Of a DNA stretch of 64,000 bases, positions 21,585-30,168 are shown one piece after another; the first letter of the stretch is position 1; each line of letters begins with the position of its first letter. The DNA comes from Vreelandella piezotolerans (GTDB lineage Bacteria; Pseudomonadota; Gammaproteobacteria; Pseudomonadales; Halomonadaceae). A model generated the notes under the pieces. That model did no database searches. It was not told where the DNA came from and was given only the letters and a program-made list of their open reading frames with translations. The stretch spans positions 682,001 through 746,000 of the forward strand of contig NZ_CP048602.1 of the NCBI RefSeq assembly GCF_012427705.1, written 5' to 3'. The position numbers were made by a program, and so were the translations under genes.

Positions 21585-21612
21585 TTGACTTGACGGGCGA
21601 TCTGCGTATAAT
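21585..21612 (+). promoter_or_regulatory. promoter of tRNA-Leu
   Basis: A -35 TTGACT (21585-21590), 16-base spacer and perfect -10 TATAAT (21607-21612) lie 11 bases before the tRNA 5' end. The downstream discriminator is C-rich (tcgcctcc), as in stringently controlled stable-RNA promoters. Confidence 0.8.
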
Positions 21613-21623
21613 TCGCCTCCATT

Positions 21624-21710
21624 GCCGGTGTGGCGGAATTGGTAGACGCAGCGGATTCAAAATCCGCCGCCTTTACGGGTGTGCCAGTTCGAGTCTGGCC
21701 ACCGGCACCA
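21624..21710 (+). tRNA. tRNA-Leu (CAA)
   Basis: An 87-nt class II tRNA with the CCA encoded. The acceptor stem gccggtg pairs with caccggc. The D arm contains tggtaga. The anticodon stem gcgga/tccgc flanks the loop ttCAAaa with anticodon CAA at 21658-21660, reading UUG. A long variable arm (gcctttacgggt) identifies leucine, and the T arm carries ggttcgagt-like 'agttcgagtct'. It has its own promoter and terminator. Confidence 0.97.
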
Positions 21711-21715
21711 ACATC

Positions 21716-21748
21716 AAAGGCCTAGCGTTTATTGCTAGGCCTTTTTTT
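21716..21748 (+). terminator. terminator of tRNA-Leu
   Basis: Arms aaaggcctagc (21716-21726) and gctaggccttt (21734-21744) form an 11-bp stem with a 7-nt loop, ending in seven consecutive T residues. Confidence 0.92.
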
Positions 21749-21781
21749 GTGCCTGCCTCTCAAGCCGTGCTGATGTTTTTG

Positions 21782-21856
21782 CCCGCGATGCTCTCCTCTA
21801 ATCGCGGGAAGAACGGGATTACCCCGCCTTATTGCAGGTTTGTTTCCTGCTTTTTT
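21782..21856 (+). promoter_or_regulatory. structured leader of the giant repeat-protein gene
   Basis: The 240 bases between the tRNA terminator and the giant gene hold no ORF that I trust. Two hairpins are visible: CCCGCGAT/ATCGCGGG (21782-21789 and 21801-21808), and gcagg/cctgc (21834-21838 and 21846-21850) directly followed by six T residues. The second resembles a short attenuator. A third small inverted repeat (tcatcc/ggatga) lies near 21893. No known riboswitch consensus was recognised. Confidence 0.4.
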
Positions 21857-21990
21857 ATGAAATACTCGGATCAATTTTTTATGGCTGCTCGTCATCCACG
21901 ACGGATGAGAGCGCTAAGGCGGTCAACGCCAGACTTACATAAAAACGTTTGGCGCAACGCGCTTGCGAATCTTTAGTGGAGATGTGCTCA

Positions 21991-24900
21991 ATGGCGAAGT
22001 CATCAGCCGATATGCTTAAGTCAACGCGGCCCGGAGTTATGAGTGGCCATCTGCTCAACGGTGTCAGGGTCAGCCATCAAGAAGCCCAAAGCGACTGGGA
22101 CTCACTGGCCAATACACGTGACGACGTGGTGCGTATCGACGTTCCGGCTGATCCTCAAGAGCGCATGGCCTTCGTTCGTCGCTGGATGGCCAACAACCAA
22201 AAAGCATTGAAGCAAGGGGGGATGGCCGCGACGTTGGTGCTGCCGTTACTCGCACAGCAGGCGCTGGCCGACCCAATGGTCGCCGTCAATGATCTACAAG
22301 GGGTGGCGGAAGTGATTCGCCAACCTAACGGTAGTCTAACGCTCATCATGAACAGCGGTCAGCGTATCGACATGGCCGCCGCGGATGTGGCGCTGGAAAA
22401 CGGCCGTGTCGTCGTCGATATCGATTCGCTGATGGAGCTACTGGGCAATGATAGCGGTCTTCTCGTCCCGCTTAGCCAGCTTCCCGACGTTCAGACCTGG
22501 GAACTCTTGCCCGACGGCAATGTCTTGATCACCCGTCCCGACGGCACGCAAATGGTCATCGAGCGCGGCGCGCTGGTCCAGCAGGGCGATCTATTTCTCA
22601 TCAGCCCTAGCAATGCCCTTCAACAAGGTATTGCCAGCGGCGAAGATTTCGGCAACTTATTATTCGTGCCTAGCGCGTCTTTCGCCAATCAGCCGTCGAG
22701 CACCAGCAGCTTCCCGAGTACCGCAAGCAGTAGTAGCGAGCCAGTCAGCTCGTTTGGTGATATTCCCCCCTGGCTGTATGTCGGCGGCGGCGCCATTGCG
22801 GTAGGGGCTGCCGCTGCGGGCGGTGGAGGCGGCGGTGGCGGTGGTGATGGTGGTCCTGCCACCATCAGCGGCTATGTGGTCGATGGGTATATTTCCGGGG
22901 CCACCGTGACGCGTGCCGTCAACTCGAATCAAGTCACCACGAATGACGATGGCTTCTTCAGTGGTTTGCAGGGCAGCGGTATCTTGACTGCCACTGGTGG
23001 TGTGGATATCTCCACAGGGTTGCCGTTTACCGGCGTATTACGGGCACCGGAAGATGCGACGGTGATTACCCCGTTGACCACCCTGATGGTGCAGCTCTCG
23101 CAACAGTTCGGCTTGAACGATGCTGATGCCCAAACGGCGATCAAAACGGCGCTTGGCCTCGACCAGCGAATCGATCTGATGACGACAGATCCGTTGGCAG
23201 AGGCATCGCCTAATCTGGATCTGCTCATTGCGGGTGTCAAAGTGGCAAGCCTGTTGGCCATGGCGGCTACGGCAGGGATTAGCAGTGCCGATGCGCTCTC
23301 GCGGCTGGGAACTGCCTTCAATCAAGCGAGCGACGCTGGCCGGGAGTTGACCAATCAGGAAATGGCCGATGCGTTGGGCCTTCCTTCCATTGCTGGCCAA
23401 GTAAAGCAGGCACTGGACGCCATCGATAACGCCAGTGACGGCCTTAATATCGATGCCTACCGAGACGGCAACAATAACCCGCTTCGGGACGCGCAAAGAA
23501 ATGCTCAAGACCCGAATAGCGACCTTTCCGACACGATCGGTACCCGTGCCGAGGTACCTTATCTAACGCTACAACAAGCAGTGGCGCTGGCGGCCAATGA
23601 CGAACTTCCGGCGAACTACTTGATCAACCCCAATCAGCCGTTTGCGGCAGGTACGTTGGGGTTGACGGCTGCAGGCAACCAGCTGGCGTTGGTCGAAACC
23701 GTGCTGGCGGGCGACTTCGATGTGGCGACTGCCCCCATTGCATTAGGCGATATTTATACGTGGTCGATTCGCGCGGATGCCGAAGATGTGTTGGTGAGCG
23801 GTGGTCTAGGTCGCCCTGAGGTCGTTGGGGCGCAAAGCGTGACGCTCACCAACACCACCATCCGTCCTGATCAGTTCGCTGATCTCAATACCTTGGATAA
23901 TTTCGATCTGGGCAGCACGGTCGTGCCGTACACGTTGGAACAAGCGTTGGCGACCGACGTAATGCCTGCTAACTACACGCTCAACCCAAGTAGGCCTTTC
24001 TCCGCGGGTGACTTAACCGTGCGTGAGGCTGCTGAGTTGATCGATAGCACGCGTGTGCTACTGGATCTCGCCCAAAACACTGACAGCGACAATCTCACCC
24101 GTGATCTGCTCCTAGAGTGGAATATCGTCGATAGCCTTGCCACGATTTTAGGAACGCCCTCCGCACGCCCACAAATTGCCGAAGCCAATAGCATCAGCGT
24201 GACGGAAGCGATCATTACCCCTGCGCAGTTCGTACAGCTCAATGCGTTGCCTAACTTCGTGCTCGGCGAGACCGAGGTCGATTACACGCTGGCCGAAGCG
24301 CTGGCTGCCGATCCTCTCGCCAGCAACTACATCATCGACCTTCAGGCAGTGCTGAACGCAGGCACGGTGACCGTGGACGAAGCGGAAACCGAATTTGCCA
24401 ACGTTAGTCGGGTACTGGAAGGCGCTAACAACCAGCCGCCACTTACGCTGTTCGAGTGGGTCATTCGCGATGACGTTGGTTGGATAATCGCTGATTTAGA
24501 CCAAGGCCACGTGATCGAAGCCAACCAAGTATCAGCGAAAGATCGAGTGATCACGTCCGCTCAATTCGACCAGCTCAAGACGCTGGACAACTTCGAGCTG
24601 GGTACGACCATCGTTCGCTATACGCTGGAAAACGCCGTCAATGCAGATGAGCTAGCCGCCAATTACGACATCGACACCACCGTGCCCTTTGAAGCTGGTG
24701 AAGTCAGCGTCGACGCCGCCGCCACAAGGCTGGCAGCGGTAGAACGAATCCTCGATGGCGCCCTTAACACTCAAACACCCAACGCCGATGCGCTGTTCAA
24801 CTGGACGGTCGTCGATAGCGCTTCCTCGATTTTAGAAGCGCGTAATGTTCCTCATCTCACTCGAGCAGATGCAGTCAACGTTAGTGACGACATCATTACC

Positions 24901-27900
24901 ATTGCACAGTTCGAAGCGCTAAGCGCGGCGGATTTCAACTACGTTCGCCTCGGTGAGTTAGTGGAATACACGTTGGCTAACGCCATCTATGTCATTGATG
25001 CTGGCAATGGCCCCCTGGTTGCCGACTATGTGATCGACCTGGAAACATCGTTTAACGACGTTTGGACCGTCGCCCAGGGAGCGAGCTATTTCGCCATTAT
25101 CGCGGGTGCAGAGAACCGGACTGCGCTACTCGGCAGCGATGCAGTGGTGTGGCAGGTCGAAGACAGCATTGGCAACTTGATCAATGGGATCAGTAACGAA
25201 AACCCGGATGATAATGCGTTTGACGACGATGCCATTGTGAACGCCCAAACAGTTCGCGTTTTAGGCGCGACCATCACTCAAGCTCAGTACGAAGAACTAT
25301 TGGGGGTGTTAGGGAATACGCTGCGCTTAGATGCAGGGGAAGACGCAGTCAAAACCACCGTTACCTATGCGAACCTGGAAGCGGCGGTAGGAGCAGTGAG
25401 AGCCGGGGGAGGCGATGTGCTAGCCCCCAGTGAGTTTTACTCAATTACTGATAGTGATGCACGCTACATAAAATCCGATAATCCTTTAAGTGTTGCAGAT
25501 GCCTTAGATGAAATTGCACTCGTCAAAAGAGTTCTAGATGGTGCTGTAGGACGTTCTGCTGCGGAATTTGGTACGCTGTATGAGTGGACCATCAGGGATA
25601 CCGCAAGAAATATTCTTGACGAGATTGAAAATGCTGGTTCTGCACTTCCTGAAGTTCTGGCGAGTGCAGGGATTACGAATTCGGAAGAAGTTTCTATTTT
25701 TGCTGCAAACGCACCAGATGAAAATGGTGAAGAAAATATATTAGCTGATCAGTATGACGACTTAGTAGCCGCGTTGGGCGAAAATGGTTTTGGTTATAAC
25801 CAAGTCGAATATACACTTGCTTACGTATTTGATGAGACTGCGAACACTTTTGCTGATCCCGATGAACTCGCTGACCGTTTCTTCTTCACTGAAGATGTAT
25901 TTGAAATCAATGACTCGCTGGGCGGGGGCAACATCAATGTAGTCTTGGCTGCAGAATATTACAGCGCTGTTCAGACACTTGTAGACCGCAGCAGTGATCC
26001 CCTCGATGTGAAGGATATTTATAGGTGGAGCGTTTTAGATAGCGCGTCTAATATTGTTACAGCTTACGCTAATAACGGTAATCAACATCCTCCACACATA
26101 CGCGAAGCGACGCTGGTCGAAATAAACGACACGGCAGTTATTACGTTTGAGCAATATGGCATTCTGGAGCAAATTCCTGAGTTTGAAATTCAGTCGTATA
26201 CGCTCGAAGAAGCGGTGGATATTTATCGAGAAGACAATAGTGAATTGGTGGCGAATTATATTATTGATGATTCAACACCCTACTTGGCGGAAGAACTGTC
26301 TCTTGATCAGGCTTTAGAGTACAGAAATGCCGTTAGTTTAATTGTGGATGAAAGCGAGCAGTCTGCAAGGAATGCGCGATTAGATAGCACAGCTTTGGAT
26401 GAGCTTTATAGCTGGACAGTGCTAGACACTGCTGCTGCGATATTAACTGCTGGCAACACCAATGAGAACATTTCTGGTGCCATAGAAGTGTATGTTAGTG
26501 ATGATGTGATTACTTCATCTAATGCACAAACCCTGATACGTGATTTTTCGAATTTTGTCCTGGGTGATACGCCGGTTAGCTTCATTTTTACTGAAACCCT
26601 TGAACTTTCTCAGATCGAGAGGATTACCGAGAATTATCAAATCCTCTCTGATGGAAATATTCCAAATTTTGATTTATCAGGCGTATCATCAGCCGAAGCG
26701 CGCTATACAGAAACACAAGAAATCGTGAACGGCGCGATTAACAGAAATGACGTGTCGGTTGAGCAGCTTCAAACGTGGACGATTGCTGATGCTGGCTCTG
26801 TGGAGTTATTCAATGCACGGGCAGAGGCGTGGGTGACTGGTGCTGATAGCATTACCCTCGACCTATCGGCTGGCGCAACGCTCACTCCTGAGCAGTATGA
26901 GGCATTCTTGGTCTTGGAGAATGTGATCCTTGATACGGCAAGTGTCGAGTATACGTTGCAGCAAGCGGTTGAATTCGTAGATGGTGGCGGCGTGCTACCT
27001 GAAGGCACCACTGCACGCCCTGGTAGTTATCAAATAGAATCTTCAACAGTGTACAGCCCAGCCAATACACTGTCAGTTGATCAGGTAAATGCACTGTTAG
27101 GGACGGTTAATTCTGTGTTGGCTGTTGCTAGCAATAGTGATGATTTAGATCGCAGTGCACTCTTCAGTTGGGCAGTAGTCGATACTGCAGATACTCTTAT
27201 TGGCGCTATTGATGAAGTCGCAGTGACAGGTGCTGATAGTGTACGTGTCGATGTGCCAGAAATTGGTTATGAGGATTTTGAAGCACTAAGCGTTTTAGAT
27301 AACTTCAATCAGGATGGCTTGACGGTCTCTTATCCCTTGGGTGAGCTGGTAGAGCGCTTTCTCAGTGGCGAAGATATTCCCGCTACCTATGCGATTGATA
27401 CTGGAGCGGCGCTCTTTGAGGCAGGCGCTCTAGATGTTCATGCCGCAGAGCGCCTCTACGATACGGCGACAACGCTGATTGATGGCGCGGTCAATAGTGA
27501 CGTGTCGCTATCTTCGCTAACCTCTTGGATCGTTCAAGATACGTTTGATAACATTTATACACAGAATATTGCTGGTAGGGATGATCCAGCCGCATTTTTA
27601 GTCAGCGAAGCTGCCACTATTTACGTTGTTGATGATGATCTCGAGCCTGGAGAGAGGCAAAGCTTAGCGTTGGAATTAGACCCAGACGGGTTTGAAGAGC
27701 GTCCAGAGCTTTCCCCAGGCGGCAGCATTGACCAACTCTCTAAAACGTTTGCCATCAATGGGCAGCCGGACGGTGATGTTGAACTTATTACCGATTTTCG
27801 AGTGGGGGAGGCTCTAGGTCGAGATGAGCTGTTCATCGAGCTAGAGACTAGTGACGTTGAAATGCTTCGTGGTTACGATATGAGCAATGTTAGCGACAAT

Positions 27901-28257
27901 GTTTATAGTGCTGGCTTCGGGAAATATGATGTCACTGAAGATGGTGTCGATAGTGCGACATTAGCTGACACTGATGTTGCTTTTGCTGTGTTTACAACTG
28001 CTGAATTTGGCGCAAACGGCGCTAATTGGCTTAGTGAGCTTGGGCTTCAAACTGGCGAAGTGATTTATTTGTTGGCAGGTAATAGCGATACGCAAGACAA
28101 CCTTGATGATGCTTTATTACTGCGAGTGGAGGCGGTAGAAGAAAATAGTGTTACAGGCGACAGCTTAGGCGTGTTAGCAACCTTCGACAATTTGAATCTC
28201 GATGGCTTCTCTGGTTCTGGTGAAAACTGGAACACCAACTACTCCATCATTACCTAA
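21991..28257 (+). CDS. giant repeat protein, probable type I-secreted adhesin
   Basis: A 2,088-residue protein, start ATG 21991 behind TGGAGATG. Residues 1-110 are a charged leader with a hydrophobic 'AATLVLPLLAQQALA'. About 110-230 resembles the N-terminal retention part of large Bap-like adhesins ('GSLTLIMNSGQRIDM'). Then come a Ser-rich stretch, a hydrophobic segment with a nine-Gly run (about 262-290), and a module with 'ISGYVVDGYISGATV' typical of surface proteins. Residues 520-1915 hold about eleven degenerate repeats. The last 170 residues ('AINGQPDGDVELITDF', 'DNLDDALLLRVEAVEE', 'LATFDNLNLDGF') look like a type I secretion C-terminus. It is very acidic with almost no Cys. No transporter lies beside it. 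Codon and base usage changes part-way. Confidence 0.75.
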   Translation: MAKSSADMLKSTRPGVMSGHLLNGVRVSHQEAQSDWDSLANTRDDVVRIDVPADPQERMAFVRRWMANNQKALKQGGMAATLVLPLLAQQALADPMVAVNDLQGVAEVIRQPNGSLTLIMNSGQRIDMAAADVALENGRVVVDIDSLMELLGNDSGLLVPLSQLPDVQTWELLPDGNVLITRPDGTQMVIERGALVQQGDLFLISPSNALQQGIASGEDFGNLLFVPSASFANQPSSTSSFPSTASSSSEPVSSFGDIPPWLYVGGGAIAVGAAAAGGGGGGGGGDGGPATISGYVVDGYISGATVTRAVNSNQVTTNDDGFFSGLQGSGILTATGGVDISTGLPFTGVLRAPEDATVITPLTTLMVQLSQQFGLNDADAQTAIKTALGLDQRIDLMTTDPLAEASPNLDLLIAGVKVASLLAMAATAGISSADALSRLGTAFNQASDAGRELTNQEMADALGLPSIAGQVKQALDAIDNASDGLNIDAYRDGNNNPLRDAQRNAQDPNSDLSDTIGTRAEVPYLTLQQAVALAANDELPANYLINPNQPFAAGTLGLTAAGNQLALVETVLAGDFDVATAPIALGDIYTWSIRADAEDVLVSGGLGRPEVVGAQSVTLTNTTIRPDQFADLNTLDNFDLGSTVVPYTLEQALATDVMPANYTLNPSRPFSAGDLTVREAAELIDSTRVLLDLAQNTDSDNLTRDLLLEWNIVDSLATILGTPSARPQIAEANSISVTEAIITPAQFVQLNALPNFVLGETEVDYTLAEALAADPLASNYIIDLQAVLNAGTVTVDEAETEFANVSRVLEGANNQPPLTLFEWVIRDDVGWIIADLDQGHVIEANQVSAKDRVITSAQFDQLKTLDNFELGTTIVRYTLENAVNADELAANYDIDTTVPFEAGEVSVDAAATRLAAVERILDGALNTQTPNADALFNWTVVDSASSILEARNVPHLTRADAVNVSDDIITIAQFEALSAADFNYVRLGELVEYTLANAIYVIDAGNGPLVADYVIDLETSFNDVWTVAQGASYFAIIAGAENRTALLGSDAVVWQVEDSIGNLINGISNENPDDNAFDDDAIVNAQTVRVLGATITQAQYEELLGVLGNTLRLDAGEDAVKTTVTYANLEAAVGAVRAGGGDVLAPSEFYSITDSDARYIKSDNPLSVADALDEIALVKRVLDGAVGRSAAEFGTLYEWTIRDTARNILDEIENAGSALPEVLASAGITNSEEVSIFAANAPDENGEENILADQYDDLVAALGENGFGYNQVEYTLAYVFDETANTFADPDELADRFFFTEDVFEINDSLGGGNINVVLAAEYYSAVQTLVDRSSDPLDVKDIYRWSVLDSASNIVTAYANNGNQHPPHIREATLVEINDTAVITFEQYGILEQIPEFEIQSYTLEEAVDIYREDNSELVANYIIDDSTPYLAEELSLDQALEYRNAVSLIVDESEQSARNARLDSTALDELYSWTVLDTAAAILTAGNTNENISGAIEVYVSDDVITSSNAQTLIRDFSNFVLGDTPVSFIFTETLELSQIERITENYQILSDGNIPNFDLSGVSSAEARYTETQEIVNGAINRNDVSVEQLQTWTIADAGSVELFNARAEAWVTGADSITLDLSAGATLTPEQYEAFLVLENVILDTASVEYTLQQAVEFVDGGGVLPEGTTARPGSYQIESSTVYSPANTLSVDQVNALLGTVNSVLAVASNSDDLDRSALFSWAVVDTADTLIGAIDEVAVTGADSVRVDVPEIGYEDFEALSVLDNFNQDGLTVSYPLGELVERFLSGEDIPATYAIDTGAALFEAGALDVHAAERLYDTATTLIDGAVNSDVSLSSLTSWIVQDTFDNIYTQNIAGRDDPAAFLVSEAATIYVVDDDLEPGERQSLALELDPDGFEERPELSPGGSIDQLSKTFAINGQPDGDVELITDFRVGEALGRDELFIELETSDVEMLRGYDMSNVSDNVYSAGFGKYDVTEDGVDSATLADTDVAFAVFTTAEFGANGANWLSELGLQTGEVIYLLAGNSDTQDNLDDALLLRVEAVEENSVTGDSLGVLATFDNLNLDGFSGSGENWNTNYSIIT
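23553..27735 (+). repeat. about eleven protein repeats of 111-148 residues inside the giant gene
   Basis: Units begin with a V-x-Y-T-L-x-x-A-V motif near 23553, 23923, 24279, 24613, 24961, 25360, 25803, 26193, 26575, 26943 and 27325. Each then shows an 'xANYxID' element, a central alpha-helical 'VxRxLDGAxN' element, a 'LFxWTVxDSAxxIL' element and a terminal 'VxVxDxxITxAQFExLxxLDNFxLG'. The units diverge strongly at DNA level, so this is an old repeat family rather than a recent tandem expansion. I do not recognise it as a named domain. Confidence 0.8.
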
Positions 28258-28266
28258 TTTGTAACT

Positions 28267-28309
28267 AAAAAAAACCCAGGCGGCCTTCCGGCAGCCTGGG
28301 GTTTTTAAT
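28267..28309 (+). terminator. terminator after the giant gene
   Basis: An A-rich arm aaaaaacccaggc pairs with gcctggggtttttaa around a 10-nt inner part (cggccttccg), followed by a T-rich run at 28302-28306. It lies 10 bases past the TAA and could work in both directions. Confidence 0.85.
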
Positions 28310-28362
28310 TTGCCCCCCACGTGATTCCCTCAATCCATCATCACCCAGCCGCGCCCTATCTA

Positions 28363-28391
28363 TTGTTGAATCCTGCCAAGCATCGTATAAA
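28363..28391 (+). promoter_or_regulatory. promoter before ridA copy 1
   Basis: A -35-like TTGTTG (28363-28368), exact 17-base spacer and -10 TATAAA (28386-28391) lie 60 bases upstream of the first RidA-family gene. It is a sigma70-type match by eye only. Confidence 0.55.
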
Positions 28392-28450
28392 GGCGGTGCT
28401 TTGTGGCATATCAACGCAATAACAGACACCTCTTCGCTGGAGATACCCCC

Positions 28451-28807
28451 ATGGGCGTGACCTATCACGAAAGCAATGCGCGTATGAGCCAAGTGGCCAT
28501 TCATAACGGTACCGTCTACCTTGCGGGCCAAGTGCCGACGGATACCACGGTGGGCATGCGTGGGCAAACCGAGCAGGTGTTGGCGCGTATCGATGAGCTG
28601 CTGGCGCAGGCGGGCACCTCGAAAGAGCACTTGATCTCTGCCCAGGTGTGGGTCACCGACATGGTCGAGTTCGCAGAAATGAACGAAGCGTGGGAAGCCT
28701 GGGTAGTGCCGGGTCGCCCGCCGGTGCGCGCCGCGTTGGAAGCCAAGCTGGCCAAGCCCGAGTGGAAAGTGGAGATCATGGTCATCGCGGCACTGCCCGA
28801 CGCCTGA
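28451..28807 (+). CDS. RidA/YjgF family protein, copy 1
   Basis: A 118-residue YjgF/YER057c/UK114-family protein. The start ATG 28451 is chosen by its GGAGATA site and by exact correspondence with the second copy at 29811; an upstream in-frame ATG at 28403 would add 16 unrelated residues. RidA proteins hydrolyse reactive enamine/imine intermediates of PLP enzymes. The conserved arginine is present ('PPVRAALEA') but the C-terminal 'EIMVIAALP' carries Met where classical RidA has the second Glu of E-I-E-A-I. It probably belongs to a divergent Rid subfamily. Followed by a strong terminator, so it is expressed separately from copy 2. Confidence 0.88.
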   Translation: MGVTYHESNARMSQVAIHNGTVYLAGQVPTDTTVGMRGQTEQVLARIDELLAQAGTSKEHLISAQVWVTDMVEFAEMNEAWEAWVVPGRPPVRAALEAKLAKPEWKVEIMVIAALPDA

Positions 28808-28827
28808 TCGGTTATCTCAAGGCAGTA

Positions 28828-28869
28828 GCGAGGGGGCGTTAACCAAGCGTTAACGCCCCCTCGCTTTTT
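28828..28869 (+). terminator. terminator after ridA copy 1
   Basis: A 16-bp perfect stem: gcgagggggcgttaac (28828-28843) with gttaacgccccctcgc (28849-28864), a 5-nt loop and a T5 tail (28865-28869). Confidence 0.95.
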
Positions 28870-28926
28870 ATTCCGCGATCGTTTTATAGTGGAGTCTTCT
28901 TCTCACACTTCCCGAACGGTACGGTC

Positions 28927-29694
28927 ATGTCCCAGTTCGAGCTGCATAGCCGCAACCTAGCGCAAGAACAGGTGGCACACACTCACGATTTTCACCAGTT
29001 GATACTGGCGACGTGTGGCGTGACTGAACTCTCCATGGAAGGCCAGGGTGAGCGGGTCACCGCTCGCCGAGGCTGTTTGATCCCCTCATCGCGCCATCAC
29101 GAGTACCAAGGCGATGGCAGCAATCGAACACTGGTGCTGGATATCCCTGTGCAGCACTTAGCCACGCTGGAAAAGGGCAGTGAGATCGAGCGCTTATTCG
29201 ATAAGCCGCGCTTCTTTACCGTGCCACCCGCTTTAAATCAGCTGACCCATGCGCTGGCGCATCAGCTGGATCAGTGCCCGGCGCTGCAAAACGAAATCGC
29301 CGTCCTGCTGCTGCGGGCGCTCTATATGTACCTGCACGATGCGCCAAAACAGACGGCTGACCAGCTCGGGGTTCGCTGTATTAGCGAGCGGCTGGATTTA
29401 GAGCGCTTGGATGCCTGGCTAGACCAACATCTGGCAGATGACATACGTGTCGAGCAGCTAGCAGCCCTGTGTGCATTGAGCCCTGGGCACTTTCACAGCT
29501 GTTTTCGTGAATTAACCGGGGTGACGCCGCTGGCCTATGTGCAGCGCAGGCGGCTAGAGCATGCGCGCACGCTGGTACGACATAGCGCGCTAAGCCTTGG
29601 CCATATTGCCATGCTGGTGGGCTTTCGCGATCAGGGCAGCTTTTCCCGCGCCTACCGGCGCTACTTTGAGATTTCCCCCTCATCTGACCGCTAA
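28927..29694 (+). CDS. AraC-family transcriptional regulator
   Basis: A 255-residue regulator. The N-terminal cupin-like part has a His-rich opening ('AHTHDFHQLILATCG'). The C-terminal 100 residues contain two helix-turn-helix units ('VEQLAALCALSPGHFHSCFR' and 'LGHIAMLVGFRDQGSFSRAYR'), the AraC/XylS pattern. It lies between two ridA copies on the same strand and is probably the local activator of the following catabolic operon. The 116-base gap to ridA copy 2 holds a CCCGA/TCGGG hairpin (29735-29747) flanked by two GGGCAA copies, a possible operator. Confidence 0.9.
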   Translation: MSQFELHSRNLAQEQVAHTHDFHQLILATCGVTELSMEGQGERVTARRGCLIPSSRHHEYQGDGSNRTLVLDIPVQHLATLEKGSEIERLFDKPRFFTVPPALNQLTHALAHQLDQCPALQNEIAVLLLRALYMYLHDAPKQTADQLGVRCISERLDLERLDAWLDQHLADDIRVEQLAALCALSPGHFHSCFRELTGVTPLAYVQRRRLEHARTLVRHSALSLGHIAMLVGFRDQGSFSRAYRRYFEISPSSDR

Positions 29695-29810
29695 TGGCTG
29701 ACGTCCCTGTCTGCCTGACTTGCGGGCAAATTTACCCGAGTTTCGGGCAAGCACACGCCAAGGCATCGTCGTAGTCTCAAGAGGAACCCCACCTTCCTTG
29801 GAGAGACCCC

Positions 29811-30167
29811 ATGGGCGTGACCTATCAAGACAGCAACCTCCGCATGAGCCAAGTCGCCGTGCATAACGGCACGGTCTATCTCGCAGGCCAAGTACCCTCG
29901 GATGCCACCGCCGATATGCGCGGACAAACGCAGCAGGTGTTAGCACGTATCGACCAACTGCTGGCCCAGGCAGGCACCTCTAAAGAGCAGCTGATCTCGG
30001 CGCAAATCTGGGTCACCAGCATGGCGGAATTCGACCAAATGAACCAAGCCTGGGATGCCTGGGTCGTGCCTGGTCGCCCACCGGTGCGTGCTGCGGTAGA
30101 AGCCAAATTGGCCAAGCCCGAGTGGAAGGTGGAAATCATGGTCATCGCTGCGCTGCCGGAGGCTTGA
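29811..30167 (+). CDS. RidA/YjgF family protein, copy 2
   Basis: A 118-residue protein, clearly a paralogue of the product of 28451-28807: same length, same opening 'MGVTY', same 'KLAKPEWKVEIMVIAALP' end. It also has nearly the same ribosome-site leader (ggaga...cccc before ATGGGCGTGACCTATCA). It likely deaminates imines released by the neighbouring PLP or reductase enzymes. The following ornithine-cyclodeaminase-like gene starts one base after its stop, so the two are translationally linked. The missing second Glu of the RidA motif is shared with copy 1. Confidence 0.88.
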   Translation: MGVTYQDSNLRMSQVAVHNGTVYLAGQVPSDATADMRGQTQQVLARIDQLLAQAGTSKEQLISAQIWVTSMAEFDQMNQAWDAWVVPGRPPVRAAVEAKLAKPEWKVEIMVIAALPEA

Positions 30168-30168
30168 T

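Noticed and set aside
21620..21760. tRNA-Leu 3' end as an island attachment site
   Set aside because: I looked for a second copy of the tRNA 3' end downstream and saw none; no integrase lies nearby.
21750..21990. Cyclic-di-GMP riboswitch before the adhesin-like gene
   Set aside because: The conserved GEMM core segments are not present; only simple hairpins are seen.
23553..27735. CRISPR or DNA-level tandem repeat
   Set aside because: The repetition is at protein level only, the units differ strongly in DNA and length, and the frame is open throughout.
25380..28257. Separate foreign gene or pseudogene downstream in the giant ORF
   Set aside because: No stop, frameshift or new start is seen at the composition change, and the repeat pattern continues across it.
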